This document shows positions 17,103-26,315 of a stretch of 61,348 bases of DNA, piece by piece. The notes below the pieces were generated by a model, which was not told where the DNA came from, ran no database searches, and worked only from the letters and a program-made list of their open reading frames with translations. Every line of letters begins with the position of its first letter. The stretch's first letter is position 1. Source of the DNA: Solibacillus merdavium (GTDB lineage: Bacteria > Bacillota > Bacilli > Bacillales_A > Planococcaceae); assembly GCF_014836935.1 (NCBI RefSeq), contig NZ_JACSPW010000018.1:1-61348 (forward strand). Direction: 5' to 3'. Both the position numbers and the translations under genes were made by a program.

Positions 17103-19023
17103 TGTAATCAGGAAAACAATTCGAAACTCAAATGGTTATGCGTTATTGTTAACATTAGGCATACTTATTTTATTCACAGTTCTTGGACTATCTTTAATGA
17201 CTCTAACAATGAGCGGCACCGCCAAAAACAGTACTCGTGAAGACGATACACAGGCACTAAATCTAGCAGAAAAAGGGTTAGATTTTATACTTAATGAAAT
17301 TAATACACATTTAGCGGAATTCACAAAAGAGGGAAAATCCAGAGATGACTTTATAGGCGAGTTAGAAAAATTTAATCAAAATAATTTAAGATATAAATGT
17401 ACTTTTGACTCAAAAGGTATCCTAATTAAGGGGCTAAAAATTACAACAAGTAACAGTCAAAATGATACATCGTTAGCTTGTATCAAATCCGTTCATGAAG
17501 TGAATGATGCAAATGGATTAAATGACTTAAAGAAAAAGTTAGAAATAATCAGCTTCGGCGAAGTAGATGGTAAAAACAAACAATTAATTACTTTTCTTGA
17601 AATAGGAGCAGATCACATACCTGAACAACTCAAATATACATTAACTTCCAATGGGAACATTCATTTAAATGGAGCTGTGCAAATCACAGGCGATTTAAGA
17701 TATAAAGGTAATTTAACTACGTATAACAAAGCACATATTATTAAAGGAAGCCATTATTGGGTTGACAGCTTAAAACCCAGCATCAAGTCCACTAGTTCAC
17801 GGAGTAATCCAAGAATAGTAGTTAGTAGGAATAGTAATTTTTACCATGTAAAAGACTCAAGTAATGCTAGTTCTCTATACACAGGTATTCATAATTTGAA
17901 TACCTCTTATTTAACAATGGAAAGCGATATTTCAAAACTTTTTGATACGACTATTTTTGATAAAGTACCAACAGTTGTGACTACTGATTCTAATATTAAT
18001 ACAGTAGATGTGTCTGCTAAAAAAAATACTTACATCTTCACTAGAAATTCAGCTAATGATATTCTAACAAATAAAAATGAATACAGTATACCAAACGGTG
18101 TCTATAAAAATAGAAGTTTTTTAGTTCACTATTATAGCACTTGTAACAAATCCTCCTGTAATAAATACGATCCCGAAGATAAGAATAGCACCTTTGAGCT
18201 AAATGGAGATTATGAATTTGATCAGTTAGCGACTTCCGCAAGTTTAAAAATAACTAGTCAAAATAAGAGTACAACAAAAGTAAAAATAAAAAATACATTA
18301 TACGTAGAAGGAGATTTGATAATCGATGGGAATGTTGAACTCTCTGGAAGTATTTTTGTAAATGGCAGATTAAAGATCCATGAATCAAATTTAAAAACAA
18401 ACGCTTTAATTTATGTGAATAATCCCGACGGATATACTAGAAACGGTTGGGTTTATTATGAACCTGTGGACATTCAATATTCAACTATTAACAGTCTTCC
18501 TTACAAAAATGAAAAGAATGAAACTGCAAATGGAACGTTAGTTATTTTTTCTAGAGGAAAAGTAAAGTTATCTAATAACTCTACATCGAGCCTACACGAT
18601 AAACCTAGCGAAATATATGGCTTTTTCTACTCTGGAAAGGAGCTTGAAATTTATGGTTCAGGTTCTAATATGAAGATTCATGGCGGGGTATATGGAAGTA
18701 GAATAACATTACATGCTACTAGAGGTAATACGCAAGAGACCGCCCCTTCTCGTAGTGATGCTACTAGTTACAACAACTATAATGGTTTGTACGTTTTCAA
18801 AGAGACAATACAGGATGATATTACCACTAGAAGTTCAAATCAGTTAGTCGGTGATTCTCGTTGTAATTTCCCTACTAAAAGCAACCAAAAGAAATGCTAT
18901 GATTACCATTCACGATTACAAATTCATTATAACGAAGATGTAATTAACACTTATATTGAATTAAACAGAGAGGAAGAGTTAATTTATAAAGTCGATCCTC
19001 CTAAATTTGTAGAGAGAAATTAA
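17086..19023 (+). CDS. Large PilX/GspK-like minor pilin with extended surface domain
   Basis: A 645-aa protein. Its N-terminus (SNG|YALLLTLGILILFTVLG, then TREDDTQALNLAEKGLDF) matches the PilX N-terminal pattern, including a non-acidic residue at mature position 5. Most PilX proteins are under 250 aa. Here about 550 residues follow, rich in short strands and in turn motifs such as NGNIHLNGAVQITGD and VEGDLIIDGNVELSGSIFVNGRL, suggesting a beta-solenoid. Two cysteine pairs (CNKSSC; CNFPTKSNQKKC) could form disulfides. A tip adhesin is a reasonable inference. Codon use is AT-rich. Confidence 0.7.
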   Translation: MKRMINVIRKTIRNSNGYALLLTLGILILFTVLGLSLMTLTMSGTAKNSTREDDTQALNLAEKGLDFILNEINTHLAEFTKEGKSRDDFIGELEKFNQNNLRYKCTFDSKGILIKGLKITTSNSQNDTSLACIKSVHEVNDANGLNDLKKKLEIISFGEVDGKNKQLITFLEIGADHIPEQLKYTLTSNGNIHLNGAVQITGDLRYKGNLTTYNKAHIIKGSHYWVDSLKPSIKSTSSRSNPRIVVSRNSNFYHVKDSSNASSLYTGIHNLNTSYLTMESDISKLFDTTIFDKVPTVVTTDSNINTVDVSAKKNTYIFTRNSANDILTNKNEYSIPNGVYKNRSFLVHYYSTCNKSSCNKYDPEDKNSTFELNGDYEFDQLATSASLKITSQNKSTTKVKIKNTLYVEGDLIIDGNVELSGSIFVNGRLKIHESNLKTNALIYVNNPDGYTRNGWVYYEPVDIQYSTINSLPYKNEKNETANGTLVIFSRGKVKLSNNSTSSLHDKPSEIYGFFYSGKELEIYGSGSNMKIHGGVYGSRITLHATRGNTQETAPSRSDATSYNNYNGLYVFKETIQDDITTRSSNQLVGDSRCNFPTKSNQKKCYDYHSRLQIHYNEDVINTYIELNREEELIYKVDPPKFVERN

Positions 19024-19143
19024 CTAATAGATTTCTTTCTTGCACCAGGTCATAAACCTTCAACTTATACAGAGCTTCTACGTAACGAAGAAGAAGAATA
19101 TATTCAATCTCTTAGTGCACATGAAATAGTAGAACGCAAATAA
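19024..19143 (+). other. In-frame 39-codon open extension after the PilX-like stop
   Basis: Directly after the TAA of the 645-aa gene, the same frame stays open for 39 codons to a second TAA at 19141-19143. It would encode an acidic tail containing LAPGHKPSTYTELLRNEEEE and ending SAHEIVERK. It has no start codon of its own and looks protein-like, so the TAA at 19021 may be a recent nonsense change, or the tail a gene remnant. I do not call it a separate gene. Confidence 0.35.
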
Positions 19144-19170
19144 GACTTCTACTTACAATAAAATTCAAAA

Positions 19171-19213
19171 AAGCACCTATCCAATTTAATATTGTAATAG
19201 GTGCTTTATTTTA
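19171..19213. terminator. Bidirectional terminator, minor pilins / pbuX
   Basis: AAGCACCTAT (19171-19180) pairs with ATAGGTGCTT (19197-19206), flanked by A-rich and T-rich tracts. It lies between the convergent minor-pilin operon and pbuX and can stop transcription from both sides. Confidence 0.8.
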
Positions 19214-19229
19214 GAATAATCTCTTTACT

Positions 19230-20519
19230 CTATTCCATCACATGCATTGGATCTCTTCGCTTCGGCCCAATCATATTAAACAACACATTTAAGAAAATCG
19301 CCGTTACAGACCCCGCAACAATCCCATTAGAAGTCAAAATCGACATCCATGATGGAAGGTTTTCGAAGATACCTGGTACAGTTGCAACACCAATCCCTAA
19401 ACCAACACCAAGTGCTGCGACCATTGCGTTTTCCATTGATTTTTGGATTTCTGGTGCTAGCATTTTAACACCTTGTGTGATCACCATACCGAACATTGCA
19501 AGCATTGATGCACCAAGTACAGGTGTTGGGATGATTGTTGTTAATGCCGCAAGTTTTGGCAGGAATCCAAGTGCAACTAGCATACCGCCTGTAATGAAGA
19601 TTACTTTGCGGTCGCGTACGCCTGACATTTGAATTAATCCTACGTTTTGCGAGAATGTTGTGTACGGGAAGGCGTTGAAAATACCACCGATAATCGATGC
19701 TAATCCTTCTGCACGGTACCCTTTAGATAAATCTTTTGAAGTTAAATCTTTTTTAGTAATATCACTTAAAGCATAATAAACACCTGTTGATTCTACTAAT
19801 GATACCATTGCTACTAATGTCATTGTTAAAATGGCAGAAGCGTTAAATGTCGGTGTTGCTAAGTAAAATGGCTGCATAATGTGTAACCAAGAAGCATCGG
19901 CTACTGGTGCGAAATCGACTTTGCCCATAAAAATACCGATAATTGTTCCTGTCACCATTCCTAGTAAAATCGCAATGGCACGAACGAAGCCAACTGTGAA
20001 TCTATAAATCACTAAAATGATTAGTAACGTAATAAATGCTAAGGCTACGTTTGAACCTGATGCAAAGTCAGCTGCGCCTTGACCACCAGCCATATTATTG
20101 ATTGCTACCGGTATTAGGCTAATCCCGATAATTGTTACGACAGAACCTGTTACAACAGGAGGGAAAAACGGAATTAATTTACCGAAAAGACCACCGATTA
20201 ATACGATAATAATACCCGATGCGATAATCGCTCCATAAACATCGCCTAAACTGCCGCCAGAACCGATTGCAATAATCGGACTTACTGCTGTAAATGTACA
20301 ACCGAGTACAACCGGTAAACCGATTCCGATAACTTTACCCTTCCAAACTTGCAGAAGTGTTGCCACACCGCACATGAAAATATCGATTGCTACTAAATAT
20401 GTCATTTGTGCCGAACTGAACCCTAATGCCCCACCGATAATTAACGGTACTAAAATCGCTCCTGCATACATTGCCAGCAGATGCTGAATACCAAGCATCG
20501 TTGCTTTTGTGTTATTCAT
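19230..20519 (-). CDS. pbuX: Xanthine permease (NCS2 family)
   Basis: A 429-aa nucleobase:cation symporter with about 14 hydrophobic segments. It begins with the NCS2 motif LGIQHLLAMYAGAILVP and contains the substrate loop VESTGVYYAL and the FSQNVGLIQMSGV region of xanthine/uric acid permeases. It would import xanthine for salvage by Xpt, whose gene lies 74 bp upstream in the same operon. The ATG at 20519 follows GGAGG. Both genes should be controlled by the guanine riboswitch at 21193-21383. Confidence 0.92.
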   Translation of the reverse strand: MNNTKATMLGIQHLLAMYAGAILVPLIIGGALGFSSAQMTYLVAIDIFMCGVATLLQVWKGKVIGIGLPVVLGCTFTAVSPIIAIGSGGSLGDVYGAIIASGIIIVLIGGLFGKLIPFFPPVVTGSVVTIIGISLIPVAINNMAGGQGAADFASGSNVALAFITLLIILVIYRFTVGFVRAIAILLGMVTGTIIGIFMGKVDFAPVADASWLHIMQPFYLATPTFNASAILTMTLVAMVSLVESTGVYYALSDITKKDLTSKDLSKGYRAEGLASIIGGIFNAFPYTTFSQNVGLIQMSGVRDRKVIFITGGMLVALGFLPKLAALTTIIPTPVLGASMLAMFGMVITQGVKMLAPEIQKSMENAMVAALGVGLGIGVATVPGIFENLPSWMSILTSNGIVAGSVTAIFLNVLFNMIGPKRRDPMHVME

Positions 20520-20593
20520 AAAAAGTTTTCCTCCAATTATAGATGCACTCTTAATATGTTAATTACATGATTTGAACTGTATTGTTTTAATGC

Positions 20594-21383
<790 letters not shown>

Positions 21384-21414
21384 AAAGTTATTAAGTTTAA
21401 TATTGAATGTCCCA

Positions 21415-21443
21415 ATTATAATCATGTAAATCTTATATTGCAA
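21415..21443 (-). promoter_or_regulatory. Sigma-A promoter of xpt-pbuX
   Basis: On the minus strand TTGCAA (21438-21443), a 17-bp spacer and a perfect TATAAT (21415-21420) lie just upstream of the purine aptamer. Confidence 0.8.
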
Positions 21444-21523
21444 TAATCTCACAAAAGTAAAACTATTCTTATTTTTCGGAAATTTGAACAAAAAAGTGAT
21501 AATACCGAAGTGAATGTTCGGCT

Positions 21524-22255
21524 TTAGGCTTTTACCAATAAATTCTTGGCTAAATTTTCTTTGAATCGTTCGAAATTTTTCCCCTCAGAGCCAAAATAGC
21601 TCATACTACGTGTTACAAAAACGAGGGTCTTCTTTCCATTACCATAACTCACCTCAGCAATTGCACCCATTTCCTCCAGAACTTGCACTTTCATCTCATC
21701 TTCATTGAAAATAACAATATTCTCTGCATATAGAGTTTTAAATTGATTGAAGGTAGCTGACCCTTGTAAAATAATGATTTCCGGCTGAAACTCTTCCATT
21801 ACTTCTTTGAAAATTGTTTGCCCGCGTTCAAAATTAGCGGCATCTTCTTTTTTTGCATTTTTTGCATGATCTGTCAATTCTATTTGATACGTATTTAAAG
21901 AAGTATAAATAAGCGATTCGTTATAATGCTTTTTTAGCCATGCCTCAAATTGTAAAGAACCTTTAAATTCACGAGGGGCTCCCTTTATTTCACTCAAATA
22001 AAGCTCTTTTAAAAGCTCTCTATTTACTAATGACTCTGCAAAAATCTGTTCACTTCTATCTTCTACTTTAAAAAAGGGTACTGCGTTTGTGCTGATTAGG
22101 AAAATTCGTGATTTGTAGGGATTTCCATTTGTTAAAAACGGACGAAACGCTACAATTTTTCCATCTTCGCCCATTAACCATTGATGCATTTTCTTATATA
22201 AACCTGTTGAAATAGGCATTCCTAACACTTCCTTATAACTATAGAGATTTTTCAT
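21524..22255 (-). CDS. Hypothetical protein, possibly uracil-DNA-glycosylase fold
   Basis: A 243-aa soluble protein. The segments KSRIFLISTNAVPFF and PEIIILQGSATFNQF resemble strand-turn motifs near the start and end of uracil-DNA-glycosylase-superfamily domains. The catalytic Asp/Asn pattern is not clear, so activity is uncertain. It has no signal or membrane segment. It lies alone between the xpt promoter and a 21-bp-period repeat array, with AGAAGAA close to the ATG. The fold assignment is weak; treat it as unknown. Confidence 0.6.
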   Translation of the reverse strand: MKNLYSYKEVLGMPISTGLYKKMHQWLMGEDGKIVAFRPFLTNGNPYKSRIFLISTNAVPFFKVEDRSEQIFAESLVNRELLKELYLSEIKGAPREFKGSLQFEAWLKKHYNESLIYTSLNTYQIELTDHAKNAKKEDAANFERGQTIFKEVMEEFQPEIIILQGSATFNQFKTLYAENIVIFNEDEMKVQVLEEMGAIAEVSYGNGKKTLVFVTRSMSYFGSEGKNFERFKENLAKNLLVKA

Positions 22256-22336
22256 TTCTTCTATAATACCATTCCTTCCTTTTAAAGTATAAAAGTTAGG
22301 CTAAAGGGCATTTCATAATCGAGAGCAAAATTATTT

Positions 22337-22483
22337 TCACCGCTACATTTGCGATAATAGACACTTAAATACATATATTCGCCACCTACATGAACATTTT
22401 AGACACTCTGTTTCACTTAATAGACACTCTCCCTTACATATTCGTCACTTCGTTCTCCTTAATGTCCACTTTCAAAACTAATT
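22337..22483. repeat. 21-bp-period intergenic array (TAGACACT type)
   Basis: Related octamers recur at exactly 21-bp steps: TAGACACT at 22358, TCGCCACC at 22379, TAGACACT at 22400 and 22421, TCGTCACT at 22442 and TGTCCACT at 22463; a weaker copy (TCACCGCT) is at 22337. The ~13 bp between copies are unrelated. Units are too short and divergent for CRISPR. The array fills the gap between the lysP terminator and the start of the 243-aa gene. It resembles the TTAGAA arrays at 35.2, 41.5 and 52.5 kb. Confidence 0.75.
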
Positions 22484-22516
22484 AAATTAAACAGCACAAG
22501 CTCCATTCACTCCACA

Positions 22517-22556
22517 AAAAAAACGCAATGAAAGCTGATGCTAACATTACGTTTTA
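22517..22556 (-). terminator. Intrinsic terminator of lysP
   Basis: On the minus strand AAAACGTAATG pairs with CATTGCGTTTT (one U-G wobble; plus 22519-22530 and 22545-22555), followed by a U-run. It begins a few bases after the lysP stop. Confidence 0.75.
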
Positions 22557-22559
22557 ATC

Positions 22560-24017
22560 TTATTTATTTGATAAATCACAGTCCATTAAAGGAACGATTT
22601 TTGTTTTATGTTTTACCTTATAGAAAATCCATAATGAAGCAAATAACGGTAAGCCGATGTATGAAACAACAACGCCATACCAGTCAATTGTCCCGCCCAT
22701 AAAGGCCATATAGTTTTGACCAAGTACAACAATCATACATAATGCAAAGGCAAACAGCGGGCCGAATGGGAAGAATTTTGATACATATGGTAAATCACTT
22801 AATGACTTTCCTTGTGCGACATATGCGCGACGGAAGCGATAATGACTAATCGCAATACCGAGCCATGCAATAAAGCCGGACATACCTGAAGCGTTCAATA
22901 ACCAAATATATACGACACCATCGCCAAAGAATGAAGCTAAAAATGCTAGTGAACCTACTGCTAATGTAGCAAGTAAGGCATACATCGGAATGCCGCGCGT
23001 CGTTACTTTCATAAACAGTTTTGGTGCTTTGCCATCTACTGCTAATTGATAAAGCATACGACTTGCTGCATAAAGACCTGAGTTCCCTGCAGAAAGCATT
23101 GCTGTTAAAATAATCGCATTCATAACAGATGCTGCAAATGCGACACCTAAGTTTTCAAATACTAATGTAAATGGACTTGTCGCAATATCTTCTGATAAAA
23201 GGCGTGAATCTGTATATGGAATAAGTAATCCAATTGCGCCAATAGCGAAAATGTAAAACAGTAAAATACGCCAAAACACTGATTTTACCGCCTTTGGAAT
23301 GTTTTTTCCTGGGTCGTCTGTTTCACCTGCTGTTACACCAAGCATTTCCGTACCTTGGAATGAGAAACCAGCTGCCAAGAAAATACCGAATAGTGCCAGG
23401 AAGCCCCCGTTAAATGGTGCATCTCCTGCAAAAAAGTTCGTGAAGCCCACCGGGTCATTCCCACCTAAAATTCCGAAAATCATTAAAAAGCTGACAATGA
23501 TAAATACAATAACCGTTGCAACTTTAATCATCGCGAACCAATATTCTGCTTCACCAAAAGCTTTTACAGATAACAAGTTAAACGTTAATACGACCGCTAT
23601 AAATAAAAGCGTCCATACAATCGACGAGCTGTCCGGGAACCAATATTTCATAATTAATGAAACGGCAGCAATTTCCGCCGCAATCGTAATTGCCCAGTTG
23701 TACCAATAGTTCCAACCAAGCGCAAATCCTAATGCCGGGTCTACAAATTTCGTTGCATACGTACTAAACGAACCTGATGTCGGCATATAAGCAGCCATTT
23801 CACCTAATGACGTCATTAGGAAATATACCATAACCCCGATTAATGCATATGCGAGCAATGCCCCACCAGGACCTGCCTGTGCAATGGCACCACCTGATGC
23901 TAAAAATAGTCCTGTACCAATCGTTCCACCTAACGAAATCATCGTAACATGGCGGCTTTTTAATCCTCTTTTCAGCTCGTTTTTATTGCCGAGCTGATCT
24001 ATTTTAATTTCACTCAT
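22560..24017 (-). CDS. lysP: Lysine-specific APC-family permease
   Basis: A 485-aa amino acid permease of the APC superfamily with 12 predicted membrane helices. The N-terminal RGLKSRHVTMISLGGTIGTG and GPGGALLAYALIG motifs are those of the AAT subfamily (LysP, RocE, GabP). Lysine specificity is inferred from the lysine riboswitch in its leader, which is stronger evidence than the sequence alone. The ATG at 24017 follows AGGGAG; upstream in-frame codons lie in the leader. A terminator follows the stop. Confidence 0.85.
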   Translation of the reverse strand: MSEIKIDQLGNKNELKRGLKSRHVTMISLGGTIGTGLFLASGGAIAQAGPGGALLAYALIGVMVYFLMTSLGEMAAYMPTSGSFSTYATKFVDPALGFALGWNYWYNWAITIAAEIAAVSLIMKYWFPDSSSIVWTLLFIAVVLTFNLLSVKAFGEAEYWFAMIKVATVIVFIIVSFLMIFGILGGNDPVGFTNFFAGDAPFNGGFLALFGIFLAAGFSFQGTEMLGVTAGETDDPGKNIPKAVKSVFWRILLFYIFAIGAIGLLIPYTDSRLLSEDIATSPFTLVFENLGVAFAASVMNAIILTAMLSAGNSGLYAASRMLYQLAVDGKAPKLFMKVTTRGIPMYALLATLAVGSLAFLASFFGDGVVYIWLLNASGMSGFIAWLGIAISHYRFRRAYVAQGKSLSDLPYVSKFFPFGPLFAFALCMIVVLGQNYMAFMGGTIDWYGVVVSYIGLPLFASLWIFYKVKHKTKIVPLMDCDLSNK

Positions 24018-24054
24018 GATTATAAAACTCCCTTTTTGTTTTGTTCGGTGAAGT

Positions 24055-24290
24055 GTAAAAAGAAAAACCACCACAAGTTTTTGTGATGGTTATAATTACA
24101 CCTCATCAAACTTGAAAGATAGCTCAACACATGCTTACACATGTGACAGTTCTGTTCCTTATCGGAGACAGCCCCAGCGTTATATTTAAGAAGAAAAATA
24201 ACACTTCGGCAATCATTCCTTTCATAAAGCTTCACAGATTCTTCTCAATCTCCGCTATACTAATTTTAATGATTGCGACCTCTACCCCAT
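24055..24290 (-). promoter_or_regulatory. Lysine riboswitch (L-box) with terminator
   Basis: On the minus strand, from about 24290 to 24140, the conserved L-box landmarks appear in order: GGTAGAGGTCGCAATC, AGTATAG, GGAGA, ATTCTGTGAAG, GAAAGGAATGATTGCCGAAG, GCTGGGGCTGTC and AACAGAACTGTCAC. Downstream a perfect 11-bp stem with wobble pairs (plus 24066-24076 and 24081-24091) is followed by TTTTTCTTTTT, an intrinsic terminator. Lysine binding should favour termination before lysP. The match leaves little doubt about the class. Confidence 0.93.
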
Positions 24291-24333
24291 ACATTTACAT
24301 GAGGTAATATATTTAATTGAAATAATGATTATT

Positions 24334-24362
24334 AGTCTAACATAATATTTTTTTGATGGCAA
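24334..24362 (-). promoter_or_regulatory. Promoter of the lysP leader
   Basis: On the minus strand TTGCCA (24357-24362) and TAGACT (24334-24339) are separated by 17 bp and lie about 45 bp before the L-box aptamer. The -10 is a 4/6 match. Confidence 0.55.
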
Positions 24363-24438
24363 CGCGTTGATATTTTTCAGTTTTTTAAGATTATTCTCAC
24401 TATTCAACGGCGTTGTTGCAGGAAAAGGAGCCTCATTC

Positions 24439-25638
24439 ATGAATGAACAAAAAATAAACCAAAACAGCAAAAAAATACTATCGAATAAACCACTTCTCTT
24501 TTTTATGGTTGCTGTATTCCTATTCGCTACTACTTTACGTACACCAATTACTGTAGTAGGTCCAATCATTTCTTTTATTCGGGATGGCCTCGGCATCTCA
24601 AACGTTCTTGCAGGATTTTTAACAACTATTCCGTTAGTCGCGTTTGCTATTGTTTCTCCTTTTGCACCACGCATAGCACGTAAATGGGGTATGGAATGGA
24701 CTTTATTTTATTCAGTAATTTTACTTTGTATCGGAATATTACTACGTTCAGTAGGTGAAACAACACTTCTGATTGGAGGAACAATTCTTATAGGGATTGC
24801 CATCGCTTTTGGAAATGTTCTTATTCCGAGTTATTTCAAATGGAAATTCCCGCTGCATATCGGCTTGTTAACAGGGGTGTATTCCGTATCGATGAATATT
24901 TCTTCCGGACTTGCAGCTGGCTTTAGTTTTCCGATTGCCACAAATGCAGGCTGGCAAATGGCTTTAGGCTTTTCGATTGTTTTAGGTGTTCTGACATTAG
25001 TTATATGGATACCGATTTTGCGAACACCAAAAGTGGACTTGCATATGTCGACATCACAGACAATGAAAACGCAGATGTGGAAATCACCGCTCGCTTGGGC
25101 AGTTGCAGGAGCAATGGGCTTTCAATCTTTTTTATTTTACTGCTCTTCTGCATGGCTGCCAGAAATTTTTGTTAGCCAAGGTTTGGATGCTACCGCGGCC
25201 GGTTGGATGGTTTCTGTTATGCAATTTGCACAAATTCCGATGACGTTTGTTATTCCAATTATTGCAGGGAAGCTCATTTCACAGCGTCCAATCGTCATTT
25301 TCTTTACGATTTGCTACTTAATTGGCTTTACTGGTGTGTTGATGGAATGGACAAGCCTTGCGATTTTATGGATGATCTTTTTAGGTTTTGCAGGCGGAGC
25401 TTCATTTGGTTTAGTATTGATGCTGTTTTCACTACGTACAGAAACTGCTTACGATGCAGCCGAGCTCTCCGGCTTTGCGCAATCAATTGGCTATTTAGTC
25501 GCAGCTGTCGGGCCTGTTCTATTCGGTTATGTACATGATTTGACGAATAGTTGGTCCATGCCTCTTCTGTTATTTATTTTGATTTCAGTTTTGTTATTTT
25601 TTGCTTCATTTATAAGCGCAAAGAATCAAACAATCTAG
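24439..25638 (+). CDS. MFS transporter, CynX/NimT (cyanate permease-like) family
   Basis: A 399-aa, 12-TM major facilitator. LRTPITVVGPIISFIRDGLG near the N-terminus and the GNVLIPSYFKWKFP segment in the middle are typical of the CynX/NimT branch, whose members carry cyanate, 2-nitroimidazole or other small organic compounds. I begin at the ATG at 24439, behind AAAGGAG; the upstream in-frame TTG-type extension lies over the lysP promoter. There is no cyanase gene nearby, so the substrate is unknown. Confidence 0.8.
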   Translation: MNEQKINQNSKKILSNKPLLFFMVAVFLFATTLRTPITVVGPIISFIRDGLGISNVLAGFLTTIPLVAFAIVSPFAPRIARKWGMEWTLFYSVILLCIGILLRSVGETTLLIGGTILIGIAIAFGNVLIPSYFKWKFPLHIGLLTGVYSVSMNISSGLAAGFSFPIATNAGWQMALGFSIVLGVLTLVIWIPILRTPKVDLHMSTSQTMKTQMWKSPLAWAVAGAMGFQSFLFYCSSAWLPEIFVSQGLDATAAGWMVSVMQFAQIPMTFVIPIIAGKLISQRPIVIFFTICYLIGFTGVLMEWTSLAILWMIFLGFAGGASFGLVLMLFSLRTETAYDAAELSGFAQSIGYLVAAVGPVLFGYVHDLTNSWSMPLLLFILISVLLFFASFISAKNQTI

Positions 25639-25699
25639 CCAAACGTATGTACCCTTTTATGCTATAATAAGGTGAGTAAATAAAAGGAGTACTGAACTA

Positions 25700-26254
25700 T
25701 TGCGTAAAAAAAGAAGACGAAATAAAAAAAGGCTGCCGATTATTCCGTTATTTTTCATTACCTTAGCTGCTGCAGTTGGTTTTAATGCAACGAAAACTTT
25801 AGAAGGTATGGGTATTGGAATTATCACTTATTTCGTACTCTATATCGGTTTTATAATTTGGCTGAAAACACGAAAAATAAGAAAGTTACGGAAATCCGGT
25901 ATTCGAGAAGTCGACCAAATGAGCGGTGAAGATTTCGAAAAGTTTTTAGGAGAATTGTTTAAACGCCGCGGTTTTAAAGTGAGCTATACTGCAACGAGTG
26001 GCGATTATGGTGCGGACCTCATTTTGAAGGATGGGAAAGACATCATTGCCGTGCAGGCAAAACGGTATTCCAGCACGGTCGGTGTAAAGGCTGTACAGGA
26101 GATTATCGGTGCGGTGAAAATGTATGAGGCAACAGAAGCATGGGTTGTAACAAACAGTCATTTTACCCGGCAGGCCGAAAAACTTGCAGACATTAATGAC
26201 GTTTATTTAATCGATCGTGATGAATTAATTCAAATCATCTTAAATAAAAGATAG
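25700..26254 (+). CDS. Membrane-anchored Mrr-type PD-(D/E)XK endonuclease
   Basis: A 184-aa protein with a very basic N-terminus (MRKKRRRNKKR), two membrane helices (about 12-30 and 37-56) and a C-terminal Mrr_cat restriction-endonuclease domain. The catalytic residues read E77 (GEDFE), D106 (DYGADLIL) and Q119-x-K121 (VQAKRY), matching Mrr/DUF2034 nucleases. Mrr enzymes cut modified DNA; this two-helix short form may act on DNA at the membrane. The TTG start follows AAAAGGAG, and a TATAAT lies about 35 bp upstream. No methylase or partner subunit is adjacent. Confidence 0.82.
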   Translation: MRKKRRRNKKRLPIIPLFFITLAAAVGFNATKTLEGMGIGIITYFVLYIGFIIWLKTRKIRKLRKSGIREVDQMSGEDFEKFLGELFKRRGFKVSYTATSGDYGADLILKDGKDIIAVQAKRYSSTVGVKAVQEIIGAVKMYEATEAWVVTNSHFTRQAEKLADINDVYLIDRDELIQIILNKR

Positions 26255-26256
26255 AA

Positions 26257-26301
26257 GGGTTGTGTTCAGAGTCAATTTGATTTTGAACATAACCCTTTTT
26301 T
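26257..26301. terminator. Bidirectional terminator, Mrr-like gene / nos
   Basis: GGGTTGTGTTCA (26257-26268) pairs with TGAACATAACCC (26284-26295) with one G-U, then TTTTTT. It lies between two convergent genes. Confidence 0.85.
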
Positions 26302-26315
26302 GTAGTGCCGTCCCA

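Noticed and set aside
22337-22483. Remnant of a coding tandem repeat (7-codon unit)
   Set aside because: The related arrays have 19- and 20-bp steps that would break frame, and no frame gives a consistent heptapeptide.
24018-24235. Minus-strand reading frame of 71 codons in front of lysP
   Set aside because: It lies inside the lysine riboswitch and its terminator, and has no ribosome binding site.
24320-24334. Fur box at the lysP promoter
   Set aside because: It matches only 11 of 14 positions in an AT-rich region, and the L-box already explains control of lysP. Too weak to call.
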